From assembly GCF_023898315.1 (NCBI RefSeq), contig NC_064615.1, positions 1,185,149,413-1,185,213,412 of the forward strand: a DNA stretch of 64,000 nt. The letters run 5' to 3'. This document shows positions 12,235-22,592 of this stretch, one piece after another. This DNA comes from Schistocerca nitens. Lineage: Eukaryota; Arthropoda; Insecta; Orthoptera; Acrididae. The position numbers were made by a program, and so were the translations under genes. The notes beneath the pieces are model-generated. The model was given only the letters and a program-made list of their open reading frames with translations. It was not told the origin of the DNA and made no database searches. Within the stretch, counting starts at the first letter, position 1. The number at the start of each line of letters is the position of its first letter.

Positions 12235-12450
12235 TTGCCACTCTGCAGCGGAGTGTGCCCTGATAGAAAACTTCCCGGCAGATTAAAACTGTGTGCCTGA
12301 CCGAGACTCAAACTTAGGACCGTCGCGTTTCACGGGAAACTGCTCCACCGACTGAGCTCAATTGGTAGAGCCCTTGCCCACAAAAGGCAAAGGCCCCAAG
12401 TTCGGGACTCAGTCTGGCACACGGTTTTAATCTGCCAGTAAGTTTCACGT
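12235..12450. repeat. Two tRNA-like repeat units fused head to head
   Basis: The right unit (from 12354, + strand) has an A-box-like GCTCAATTGGTAGAGC, an anticodon-arm-like TTGCC/GGCAA stem and a B-box-like GTTCGGGACTC, then CTGGCACACGG and TTTTAATCTGCCAG. The left unit (12359 back to about 12235, - strand) repeats the same order: GCTCAGTCGGTGGAGC, then TTTGAGTCTCGG and TTTTAATCTGCCGG. They meet at a shared GAGCTC (12354-12359). This is a known insect tRNA-derived repeat type; neither half is a credible tRNA gene, because loop and stem positions are mutated. Confidence 0.75.
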
Positions 12451-12709
12451 TGGAAACAAATTGGTCTGTTCGAAATAACTCGGGCAAGTTTGTGATGAAG
12501 CCGAGTTTGTTTTTGTAGCAACTTTTTAACACAGTTGTCGAACCACAGTGGGTGTTTCTCATCCCTCACAACCTCGCTCGGCACATACTATCCAAACCGA
12601 ACCATAGAGCGTAATACTTTTGGATTTTATCCACTGATATTTCACATTTTTGACCTAGAGATGAATTTTGGTGCATTCTGTTTCTTGTCACACTTCCTAA
12701 ATGAAATAT

Positions 12710-13125
12710 GAGGGCATGCTGAAAAGTAATACTTCTGAATTTTTATTCTTATCTCAATAGTGTTTGAGATATTTCGTGCCACGCATTTTACTCGATCCGC
12801 TCTTCAACTTTGCTGACGCAGATGGCAAACCTCTGCCACTAGAGGGCTCTGAATTGTAGCATGCGACAGGGTGATGTGTAACACAACTATGTCAGTGCGT
12901 GAGAACCGACCTGCTGTAATTGAGAAAACGGAAAGCACAAATTTGAACAGTTCATCCACAAGTGGAGCACCCTCTCCTTCAGCACGACAATGCCAGACCA
13001 CACGAGCGCCGCGATATCTACAGCAATCTGATGCCTCGGGTTCATCGATCATTTTCCATACAGTCCTGATACCGCTTCCATCTGATTTTTATCTGTTTCC
13101 AAAACTTAAAGAAGCTAAGCACTGA
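12710..13125 (+). pseudogene. Mariner fragment, internally deleted
   Basis: Starts with GAGGGCATGCTGAAAAGTAA, a typical mariner end, and retains the catalytic-region echo (AGCACGACAATGCC, from a HDNA block, near 12980) and a FYLFPKLKEAKH-type block near 13090-13120. The middle of the transposase is missing and I see no matching right end, so it is truncated. Confidence 0.6.
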
Positions 13126-13889
13126 CTCCCCTTTGTTGGGTAACAATTCCTGCCAGATGCCTGTGGTGAGGGCAAGGGAGGAACAAAGAAACCACAACAA
13201 AAAGAAATGAAACTACACTACGACTTATGCTACAGGGGGCCAAAACTATACTGCTAAAATTACAATGTACAAAGAATGACAAGACAGTAAAAACAAATTG
13301 TGTTGTCTCTCGAGACTAGAACTGCCAGTGGGACATTTTTGTCCCGTAACAAAATTTTAATCCTATTCCCACTTTTAGTCCTTTTAGGAGGTTCGTGACT
13401 ATTAATTCAGTACATCTGGAGATGTAGTCAATAGTTTGACTCCACAGTGCAGCTATCCGGTGTGCACCCGTGACTTTTCGCAACTTTGAGACGTAATATC
13501 TCTGACAATATTTTCTTGAAAGAAACAAAACTAGACCGTCTTGTACAACATTTTGTGCGCTCTTAAGCAAAATAATAGGGAAGATTTTCCGAGCAATTTT
13601 CGGATGAATAATTTTAAGTAAACTCGGCTGAAAAACACACGCAAGGAAAAATGTGGAAGTTTAGCTATTTATATTTCTGGAAGTAATTGCGGGTTTCACC
13701 TGCTACTTTGCATATAATAACCAATAAGAGGCCTTAGAATATAAAATTTCATCCCTCTTCTGCTTTTCAATAATTTAAAAACTGAGGAAACAGCTGATGA
13801 TATTTCTAAAAATACCAAAATGGCTATTTTTGGCCCACTTTTTTGAAAAAAGTATTCTTTACAAACTCTTTTAAACCATTTTTGTTACA

Positions 13890-14205
13890 AAGACCATATT
13901 CTAAACCATCTAAAAATCTAGATTTGATGTTGCAATGGAAGTATATAAGGCCTTAAAAATGATGCAACAAGGTAGAGGTGCATTGAAAATGGGTCCATAT
14001 TCAGTTGGTTCTCAGATTAAATCTGACATCTATCATTATGTTCTGCAATTGTTTAATACTCTTTGGGGAAGGCAAATATCAAAAGTCTTGATGAATGGAA
14101 CATGAGATAAAGTTCGAATAACTCAAAAAATATCAGAAAAGGAGTGCCTTCTGTCACTACTCATTGTGACAATTTTGAGTCTGTTTTTCGCTATGAGTAC
14201 AGAAT
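13890..14205 (+). repeat. Left arm of inverted repeat
   Basis: Aligns by eye to the reverse complement of 15225-15520 along blocks such as ATCTAGATTTGATGTTGCAA, AGGTGCATTGAAA, CTCAGATTAAATCTGAC, and CATTATGTTCTGCAATTGTT. Identity is high in the middle and fades at both ends. Confidence 0.75.
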
Positions 14206-14524
14206 CGAAGTGGTTATAAACTTCACAGTATATCTCTGCATTACCGTGGTAGTGGAAATCGAGGTTGTAAAATTGTTGCCAACAGCTGCAGAATGCACCT
14301 TATAAATAGTTTGCAGGTTTTATACCATTGTCACATTGTGTAAATTTCGGTGAAGTTCATAGGAGTATTCCTGACATTGGAATGGATTCAAGCCGTAGAA
14401 TATCACTAGTATGTCTTTTTAGTGTATAATGTCTTTGATGTGCTAGTTTAATTCTGGTTTAAGATATACCGCACTTAGTGTTAGCATAGTCTGTGGTTAA
14501 TGTGGAACATAAGTGTTTGCATGG

Positions 14525-14771
14525 ACAATTGTATAAATGTAAAAAATAGTATTCACAGGTTTGCCACTGGATCAAGTTTTGCAAATTCCACAATATTTCC
14601 TCGGACCAACTGTCCGACATCTTCATGTGGTTCAACCTTGCTAGGAACCTAGCCACCAGCAAGACTGAACCACCTGAAGATGTCGGACAGTTGCTCTGAG
14701 GAAAAATTGTGGAATTTGCACAATGTGATCCAGCAGCAAACCCGTGAAGACTAATCACAATTGTATAAATG
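14525..14771. mobile_element. 217-bp foldback element with 15-bp target duplication
   Basis: ACAATTGTATAAATG occurs exactly at 14525-14539 and 14757-14771. The 217 bp between them (14540-14756) is almost wholly a palindrome: the arm from about 14552 (CACAGGTTTGCCACTGGATC) reappears inverted up to about 14748, with the CAACTGTCCGACATCTTCA block in each arm and a short loop near 14640-14660. The arms differ at several positions. A perfect 15-bp direct repeat around a non-coding palindrome suggests target-primed insertion rather than a TA/TTAA transposon. Confidence 0.8.
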
Positions 14772-15224
14772 CATTGACATGTTTCATGGTGGCGTAACCA
14801 CTGCTGATTCCATGTAAAGTGAGAAAGCCAGCATTCCCATCAGATGTAAAATCAGATATCTGTGCAATGACAGCTATGAGTGTTTTTTTTTACCACAGGT
14901 TCCCATGCATAACTGTTTCTTTACACAAAATCCCAAGCTGATGATATGTTTCTGTAAGTATGAGAGCCCAAAGTTAGAGGAGGTCTTTTTTAGGGCCCTA
15001 AGCTTATATTTAATTCAAGCTACTTGAATTTTTTAGATGTTTCATCAATCTGCTGTGGAATGTCATGGAGGAAACTGTACTGCCTGCCAGATGGTATAAC
15101 TGATGGGCTTGTTTGGGAGGAAATTTTGCTGAGACAACCGAAAAATTACGCTTTCCAGTACACTCAAATTGGTAGAGCCACAAAAAGAGAGAAAACTATT
15201 CTTCTTTTTAGATTCCGTATCCCA

Positions 15225-15520
15225 ATTCATTTTTTATGAACAGAATTTTGTAGAGCTGAATGATGTCTTAAAGAAACAGAAAAGACTACTTATTTGCAGT
15301 TTTTCTGACTCAAGCTCATTTCCTAACCATCAAGACGTTTGTTGTCTCTGCAGAGAGTACTAAACAATTGTAGAACATAATGGAAGAAGTCAGATTTAAT
15401 CTGAGTACCATCAGTATATGGCCTGACTTTCAATGCACCTACACATTGTTGTTTTTTTTTTTAAGGCCCTATATGCTTGCGTTGCAAAATCAAATCTAGT
15501 TTTTAGGACAATGAGCAGTA
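15225..15520 (-). repeat. Right arm of inverted repeat
   Basis: Reverse-complement partner of 13890-14205. It lies just upstream of the recognisable piggyBac transposase blocks, so the left arm is likely an inverted duplicate of this part of the element. Confidence 0.7.
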
Positions 15521-15589
15521 TTTCCTGTCTGTGTAGCTTTCAGTCATTTCATATAGAGCATGGTTGTTGACAGATTCCAGATACATGCT

Positions 15590-16080
15590 AAATACTTCTA
15601 CAATCGTGATAAGGATGAAACTCGTCGTTGTGGTAAACGCCTTAGTGACCTTGTACTGAAAAACTTGTAGGTCCATACCTAAATGAAGGAATGTCAGAAT
15701 GTCACATGTAACAACTTTTTCTCCTCCTTTTCGCTAACGTGGCAACTGAAAGAACACCAAACAAGTGTGCTTGGTACAAAAACCAAAATTTAAAGTAAAA
15801 TGTCTGAATCCAAGAAGAAAGCTCCTGAGGACGTAGACAGGAATGTAGCTTTCAAAATTGGTATGTTCGTCACAGTGTTTCGAGGAAAGTTAGAAAAGAA
15901 TTTAATAATTCTCAATTCTTTGCATTCAGATGTACAAAGTGGGACTAACACAAAATAAAAGCCTGACACTGTGACATGTTTCGATGAAACTAAGTACAGA
16001 ATGAATGTTGACTTGATGACTTGCAAGCACTCTATGAAGCTGATAGAAGAAGATGGTCTGTTCATCCTTTTTAGAATATA
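15590..16080 (+). pseudogene. piggyBac-like transposase, C-terminal half, pseudogene
   Basis: Read in one frame with stops, this gives CGKRLSDLVLKNL, NVTCNNFFSSFSL, LKEHQTSVLGT and, further on, DETKYRMNVDLM followed by a KHSMK block. These match the order in piggyBac transposases of a VDNFFTS-type block, a KKTTLVGT-type block and the NETKGGVD-type block holding the last catalytic Asp; here that Asp is still readable in NVD. In-frame stops make it non-functional. Confidence 0.65.
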
Positions 16081-16339
16081 CTAGTTTTAACAGGCATCAG
16101 TGCCTAGGTAATCTACAGAAAGGTAATAAACATCAAAACAACAAGGTGAGATTTTCTTTTCAAGCTGGTGGGCTAACTTGCCAAACATTATATAGGAACC
16201 TCGTCAGAGCATTAGTTGTCCATGTTAAACCATCAGATGTACCTAGAAGTCACTGCTGCTACCTTCCACAGCACCAGTAAAATTTTTCCCAAAAAATTTG
16301 GCATGCAAGCATACTCTCACCATTTTGTACGTGCAACTC

Positions 16340-16800
16340 ACCTTGAACTCCCAAGCTCCCTTAGCCCTAACTCACCCACACCCATATCAGTCCATCACTG
16401 TAAGTTTCTCGTACCCATCCACCTCCAGTTTCCTACCTCACTCACTCATTCAGTGCAGCTCATTGCCATTATTTCTTTTGTGTCTCTCTGACATTGTCAC
16501 TCGTGTCACAGCCACAATCCTGTGTGTTCTGTCCTACAACAACAGTTACCTCCCACTGTCACTGTCTCCCTCTTGCTCTCTGTTACCGCTAATATCTCAT
16601 CCCTTCCTACTACTGCTCCATCTTCTCACTGTCACTGTCTCTCTCTTCCTTGTTGTCATTATCATACACTCTGTCTCTCATTACCACTGGCTCCCACCCA
16701 CTCCAACTTCCTCCGTATTCCTCTCCACCCCCAGCTCGGCCTACTTCACTCTTAGCCTATCGCTGTTCTATCACTGTCATCTATGTTCCGCTGCCACCTG
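16340..16800 (+). repeat. Pyrimidine-rich low-complexity stretch
   Basis: Strongly C/T-biased with many CACTGTC and CTCTCT steps, giving long open frames by composition only. It resembles the pyrimidine-rich sequence at 61085-61390 in a Penelope-like fragment, but I cannot show homology. Confidence 0.6.
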
Positions 16801-18059
16801 ACCCTCTCTTTGTCTAACACTGGTATTGTCTGTGTAGAATCTTGTACTGTACGAATCGAGGGAGAGGATGATGTTTGGTGTCTGGTGTCCTCTTTCCACA
16901 ACACAACTGCACACATGTATTAACCAGGGTTCTTTATTTAGATGAACAGGAAGCAACTTATCTTTAAGAGTGCCCACGTGTTAATCTACAAGCCCATCTG
17001 TAATAGCCCACGTTAGCCTCACCGTTGGCGAAGTAGAAGACCCGCTACGTGATGAATGACAGTCACCAAACTGGAGTGCGAATTAGTGCGTCAGTGACAG
17101 AGCGACTGCGCTAGTGTCTGAGACTGAGCCCTCCAGTCAGCGGAGGCGAAACACAGTCACTGTCTGCCATCTTCCAGTTTCTGTTTCGTCTCTTTGCTAC
17201 TGCCACTGTCTTCTTCTCTCTAAGCATAAATAATTGTGAATATGTTCACATGCCAAAGTTTTTGGGAACATTTTTAAAGGTTTTGCGGAAGGTAGAACTA
17301 GGCAGCTGGTACCCCACTTTTCAGTCAGAGACTTTTAAACGAGCAGGAACATAATCACATTTTTTCTTCTCTGATAGGAGCATTTTTCCGCTGGTTCTCT
17401 TCTCCTGGCTGCAGCAGGGCAAGTTTCTCATATGAAAGAAAATGTAGTAGTCAGTAAAATTTATATAGTTTCTAATTATGGGAAATTGAAATAACACAAA
17501 ACTAATTTTACACTTCAAACAAGACTACATGTGTAAAAAAATTTTACATGTGCTTCGGTACATGGGGTTCCCAGATGTTAATGGAGACACTTCACAGCGT
17601 ATTTCTCCATGCTACGTCACTTTATAAACCGTGTTTTTGCCTCGCACCAGATTTTATGTGTGTATTTTACATGTGCAAGTAGCGTAGCTTTGAATCTCTG
17701 CATCTTGGAAAGAGATAAAGATATCAAGAAAATTTTCAAGATTGGTTCGAGATCAGGATCTTAGGAATATAATGTAAAAATTACAGCCAGTGCTGTGTGT
17801 GACTGTCTCGGAATCCTCGGGTGAATTTTGGTCTGTGGGTGATGGCAAAAATATAGTAAAAAAAAACCTTTTTGTGGTGTTTTACGAGAAACCATCCGTG
17901 AACTAATAGTGCCTCCGTAAGTCTGATCAAGCCCACCGTAGACCACATCAAATACAAGAAGAATCAATTAATTTGCTCCACTTGCCTAGGAAAGAGGTAG
18001 TGTTTAATATCATACTTTATCCCTGTATTAGAGGATAATTACAGTAACTCAATACTTTT
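16801..18059. other. No gene recognised
   Basis: Mixed unique sequence. A small hairpin ACATGTGTAAAA/TTTTACATGT lies near 17526-17550. The part at 16810-17200 is less AT-rich and might be an old LTR or repeat, without evidence either way. Confidence 0.4.
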
Positions 18060-18415
18060 GACGGATATTCAAATGTTCTTTAGTGCAAGGGCTATCCAAA
18101 ACACGTATCAACACACACACACACACACACACGAAATCGCCATCTGCAGCAGCTCAGGCCTACATCTCACGCACATATGACCGCCAACCCCTGCAGCTCG
18201 GGCTAGGCCTGACTTGCCATGGGTGGCAGTTGTGACTTTGTGAGGTGAAGTGTGCAGGCTTGTGTGTATGAATGGTGTGTGTTTCTCTTTTGCTGAAGGC
18301 TGTGGTCGAAAGCTTTGTGTAAGTGTCTTTTGATTGTGCCTGTCTGCAACTTAACAAGTATTCTCTATGGTAAGTAGCAATTTAGCTTTTCCTGCGTTGT
18401 TGATAGTGTTGCGTG
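18060..18415 (+). mobile_element. Penelope-like element 3' end fragment
   Basis: Contains an (AC)n run at 18110-18132, a GC-richer middle, a CTGA...GAAAG core at 18293-18312, then GTGCCTGTCTGCAACTTAAC and the conserved end TATGGTAAGTAGCAATTTAG. The same end module occurs at 19901-20122, 48243-48775 and 60715-61606, where it flanks Penelope-like coding traces. Confidence 0.6.
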
Positions 18416-18600
18416 GCAAATTAATTTGCAAGATCTGTATAATATTTTCTTGTTCTGTGCCAATTGTAAATCTCAGACTATAAGATGATAATGATCTGTA
18501 GGTATTTTAAAGGAACATATTCATGTAGACTGAAATGTTTGCGATCAGGCAATTTGTGTCAAAATTAGACCTGTATTAGACTATGGTAACATTGGTTTAC

Positions 18601-18683
18601 GTTTATTGATTTGATTTATTGCTGGTTTCCGTTTATTGATTTGATTTATTGCTGGTTTCCGTTTATTGATTTGATTTATTGCT
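18601..18683. repeat. 30-bp tandem repeat, about 2.8 copies
   Basis: Unit GTTTATTGATTTGATTTATT plus ten bases; copies at 18601-18630 and 18631-18660 are identical, the third runs to 18683 before diverging. Confidence 0.95.
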
Positions 18684-19900
18684 ACTTGTGGAAAATATCA
18701 TTTTATACCAAAAACATTTTGATTCAGATGTATTTCTGTAAAGAGTACAAGGTTTCTTCATGACAATTGGGAAAAAATTTCAAAGTTTGCGTATTTAACT
18801 TGATTTGGACAAGAATAAAAATATTCAATTTTTATTTAGTTACAGTGAAATATTTTGAATGAATTTGTAAGTATCTAACATGACTGTACTTAATGTTTAA
18901 AATTAAAATAAAATAACAGACCATTAGAGTGACTGTTACAGAAAAACTCATCCCCTAAAATAAAGAGTAAAAACAAGCCATAAATGCATCAACCATAAAA
19001 GGGCATATTTTCCTCCCAGTAGTGCTTTCAGGGATTTGAAAAATCAGGCAGTCCTAGTGTTAGGCACTGGAATTGTGATGCTCTAAACTCGTTCACTGAA
19101 ACTGAAATGCAGCTGCTGTACAAAAAACTGACCGTGTCAGACTTCAGTGCTCTGCACATAGGCAGGTGATCAAATGTGAAACCAGTGTAGTCCAGTATCA
19201 TTGCAAGTGAGACCCTGTCAACCAGTAGAAGAATAAATTATTTCTCGAATGAGCACCATATTTTCCAAGAATACAAAGAGGACTTAATTTTCTCTGGTGC
19301 TTGCAATGTTTCAATGTTAGGAGCTGTATAACTAATTTTACCAAATGTATTGTTCACACTGTTTGGATGGCAAATTGACAATCACATGTAACACATTTCT
19401 TCACTCATAACTTGTAACACACTGCTGAAGCATCAATATCAGTAAAATATGAAGTTTCTTATATTAGAACACTGTTTAGCATATTCCTTGTATATAATTT
19501 TTGTAGTTTTAGATGTGTTACACATGGCAGGTTATCCATGTTTTATGTCAGCATAATGCCATTTTAATAGGTTAAGGGAGTTTATGCATCTGCTGCATTT
19601 ACTATTCTTCAAATCATGTTCTATAGCAGTTTTTAGTTGGCATCCTTTCCTACCTTCATCCAAATGTTTGCACTCCATAGCCAGCTGGAACCAAAATTAT
19701 GGATTTGTTGCCCTTGTCGGCAGGCAGGACCACAGTGAAAAGATTGCTGATGAGTGAACTCAGTTCTGTTCTTGTCAAAAGCTAGTGGTTTACGTTTTAA
19801 AGGATCCTACTCAGTCCATACACCTGATGTCTTTATATTCTTTCCTTATAATGAATCTTTTCATTGTTTCATGAAATATACGTATTGAAAAGTCGAATTA
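18684..19900. other. No gene recognised
   Basis: AT-rich sequence upstream of the first STUB1 exon seen here. I searched by eye for the N-terminal TPR exon (a KEQGN.LF.A..Y..AI motif) and did not find it. Confidence 0.5.
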
Positions 19901-20122
19901 GGAAAAGACAGATTGCTACTTACTGTAAAGAAGACACTTCCAAGTTGCAGAAAAGCACAATTAAGACATTCACATATAGTTTTTGGTCACAGTACACATG
20001 CGCACACACACCAACTTCAGCATCTAGGGCAGAGATGCTGTAGTTGGCAGTCATGTATATGTGCGTGTGCGCCTCTTTTACTTGACACGTCTTCTTTATG
20101 GTAAGTAGCAATCTTTTTTTTC
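19901..20122. mobile_element. Short foldback of Penelope-type ends
   Basis: The left end GGAAAAGACAGATTGCTACT with TTACTGTAAAGAAGAC is the inverse of the right end GTCTTCTTTATGGTAAGTAG with CAATCTTTTTTTTCC. The centre is CA/TG-rich. It ends about 200 bp before a STUB1 exon. Confidence 0.7.
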
Positions 20123-20326
20123 CTACGTAATTGATATTCCTGTGTGGAGTTTCCATTGAAAAGTAGAATTAGCATTTCTCTGTAATGATTTTCTATTCAG
20201 TGACTTATGCTGTTTCTCGAAGTAAACTTACAAATAAGTCAGTGTTTTCTAACAGTTAGTACTTTTTTGAAGGAGAGCACCCTATATTTTTATCTCCTAA
20301 ATTTTTCTTGTTTAAATATATTTCAG

Positions 20327-20525
20327 ATAAAAAATCCAAATGTGCCGACTTACTTCACAAACAGAGCACTTTGCCACCTCAAGACAAAAAGGTGGGAGGA
20401 AGCGTGCCAGGACTGCCGAAGAGCGCTTGACATGGATCCAAATTTAGTCAAAGGACATTTTTTTCTGGGGCAAGCTTTATTAGAAATGGATAATTATGAT
20501 GAAGCAATAAAACATTTACAGAGAG
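20327..20525 (+). CDS. STUB1: STUB1/CHIP internal exon: TPR domain
   Basis: STUB1/CHIP is a cytosolic U-box E3 ligase that binds Hsp70/Hsp90 tails through three TPRs. This exon reads from [19 protein letters not shown] to [10 protein letters not shown], covering TPR2 and TPR3, and is very close to insect CHIP ([39 protein letters not shown]). It is preceded by a T-rich tract and AG (20325-20326) and followed by GT (20526). It is 199 nt long and ends with one leftover base that joins the next exon as G|CA (Ala). The match to CHIP rather than other TPR proteins is secured by the next exon. The N-terminal exon was not found. Confidence 0.93.
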
Positions 20526-20611
20526 GTTGGGTTGCAGTTGTGTTAGTTTTTAATTATACGGCCCACTACATCTTCAACTTGTGTTTGACATTTGGTAATA
20601 CTCTCTTTCAG

Positions 20612-20739
20612 CAAATGATCTAGCTAAGGAACAGAAATTAAATTTTGGTGATGACATTGCAAGTCAGCTAAGGGCAGCCCGGAAAAAGAGGTGGAATGTA
20701 CAAGAAGAAAAACGAATTGCACAAGAGATAGAACTACAG
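20612..20739 (+). CDS. STUB1: STUB1/CHIP internal exon: end of TPR and start of helical linker
   Basis: After an 86-bp intron (20526-20611, GT...AG) this 128-nt exon encodes [16 protein letters not shown] followed by [20 protein letters not shown] and AQEIELQ. The KEQ.LNFGDDI and KKRWN..EE.RI blocks are diagnostic of CHIP: the segment links the TPR domain to the charged coiled coil used for dimerisation. Leftover base plus 128 nt gives 43 whole codons, so it ends in phase 0 at CAG|GTAAGC. No stop or frame change is present, so the gene looks intact here. Confidence 0.95.
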
Positions 20740-21168
20740 GTAAGCTTATCACAGATTTGATATTTCAATTTTGTTGAAGTATTATCAGTTGCATAGTATA
20801 CGGATGTTGATATAAACAATTTTCGGTAAATATTTGAAATTGTAGTAGAACATAGTTTTACTTTCAATGCACAAAGGAGCCTTACTATGTTCACACATCC
20901 AGTCTTTCCCTTTGACTGTGTGAAGCAAGCATCGGTGGCGCAAAGGAGTAGTCTGATTGCACTGGGAGGCTGATGGCGTGAATGGAATAACAACGTTTCT
21001 GATGTCAAGAAATAACACACCAGATGCATTTTTTTTAACGCAAGTAGTGTGCTATTTCATCACATTGGCATTCTTCAGAAACAGTTGCTGTAAATTATGA
21101 ACAAATATCTAAATGACACGATTGATTATTTGTTGGGTGGAGACGTGTGAGAGGGAATGCTGACGTAT

Positions 21169-22590
21169 TGTATTTACTCGAATCTAAGCCGCGCCTGAGA
21201 AATGAGACTCGAAATTCGAGGGGAGAGTTTTAGGCCGCACCTCCAAATCGAAACGAAGTTGGTCCATTGTAATATGAGACACAATTTAGGTCAAATGAAT
21301 GACGATACAGCTACAGTTGTTTGGTTCGAGTCGTAAGCTTAGCAGTTAAGCTTTACCAGGTAGCCATTGCTACACGTCAGGCGCTCCATCCTTATTTATA
21401 CGGGTACCCTTCCTTTTTCACGTGCTTCGTCTGGTTTGAATTCATTGCTTATTTTTCTTTGATCTGATAAATGCCGTTCTCTTTGTTATATGTGTTTACT
21501 ACACTCTAAGCTGAAAATGCATTACTGTACTGTGTCATCCATTGTTTGTCGCATTTTGATAATGAGTGTTTATGGCCTGTCGCCGCTCGCGGCATGGCTT
21601 GCTTTTGTGCACGCTACCGCGCTTACAATTAATAAAAAAAAGAGAGGGATCGTCTCATTAGCGAAACAATGGCAAGAGACTGCTATTTGTTGTTACTTAC
21701 ACTGCTGCTTTCTTTGATAATGATCAACAAGAACCAAATAATAAACTGCGTATGATAGAAGGTGTTCTGAACGAGAGTTTGGCGAAAATCTTTCTCCATT
21801 TGAAAATCTTTGCAGGCGCCTCTTTAGTACATTACATTCTCCACAGAAATTAGTCACCTTAGATTTAAAAATCTAGTCAATTGCCGTGCTTAATTTCTGA
21901 CTTTATCACTATTAGGCATAAGAATAATATGAATATAAACATGACAAGATATGTATATTGTTCCGCGTTTGCTGTTGTCTTAACTAGCTTCGTAGTTTAT
22001 TAGGTAGACAGGATTTAAGTGAGATAGCAGCAAACACGAAAGAATACTTGGCAAAATGTTTATGTTCATATTACCGGTACTCTTATGGTGAAGAGAATAC
22101 TGCATGTGATTCACAATTCATAAAAGTTCCTATTAACAACCACGTCTTCTCACAGGTAGGGAAAAATTCAGAACGTAGAGTTGGCCATATTGACAAACAT
22201 CCCAAACAGTCTTGCCAGTCGGATTTTCATAGTACATTGAAATGCTGCTACATTCGAAGATGAACAATATGGAATTCATATTTACTTCGTTGTATAATGT
22301 ATGAAAATGCAGTGGTCGAAACTCGGGGCAGAGAAAAAAAGCTCGTTTTCCACCTTTTTTTAAAAAATTTATTTACTGCCGCAGAGGTTTTGGTGCCAGT
22401 ATTTATCTTTGTGGCTGCAAAGCACGCCTGTGTAGCGCTACATATATTCGACGGCAGAAGTTAGTTGTGGCAGCACCTACCAACATTTTTCAGAACTTCC
22501 GCTTACTTTGCACTCGATTCTAAGCCACAGGCGGTTTTTTGGATTACAAAAACCAGGAAAAAAATGTGGCTTAGATTCGAGTAAATACGG
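21169..22590. mobile_element. TA-flanked non-autonomous DNA transposon (copy 1)
   Basis: Ends are inverted: TTGTATTTACTCGAATCTAA on the left, and the inverse of CCGTATTTACTCGAATCTAA on the right, each next to a TA (21167-21168 and 22591-22592). TA duplication suggests a Tc1/mariner-superfamily (for example pogo-like) parent. A second copy lies at 56749-58232 in the same orientation. No transposase is recognisable. Confidence 0.85.
22048..22263 (+). CDS. Small ORF conserved between two MITE copies, 71 aa
   Basis: Starts MAKCLCSYYRYSYGEENTAC and ends HSTLKCCYIRR. The second MITE copy has a matching frame of 69 aa at 57687-57896 with the same start and stop positions; the length difference is one in-frame 6-bp change. 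It is Cys- and Lys-rich with no family I recognise. It may be a leftover of a transposase exon or a chance frame kept because the copies are young. Low confidence as a gene. Confidence 0.25.
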   Translation: MAKCLCSYYRYSYGEENTACDSQFIKVPINNHVFSQVGKNSERRVGHIDKHPKQSCQSDFHSTLKCCYIRR

Positions 22591-22592
22591 TA

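Larger units (their letters stand above)
13312..16280 (+). mobile_element. Decayed piggyBac-like element with inverted duplication
   Basis: The left end carries CTAGAACTGCCAG at 13317-13329, the same end motif as the exact piggyBac at 50485-53107, and transposase traces of piggyBac type are found on the + strand at 15590-16080. No right end or TTAA pair was found, so the right border is a guess. Inside it, 13890-14205 and 15225-15520 are inverted copies of each other, and a short foldback is inserted at 14540-14756. Confidence 0.6.

Noticed and set aside
12354..12430. tRNA gene
   Set aside because: A- and B-box-like parts exist, but stems are mismatched, the anticodon loop is abnormal and an inverted twin is attached; it is a tRNA-derived repeat.
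16810..17200. Solo LTR
   Set aside because: No clear TG...CA borders, target duplication or polyadenylation layout could be shown.
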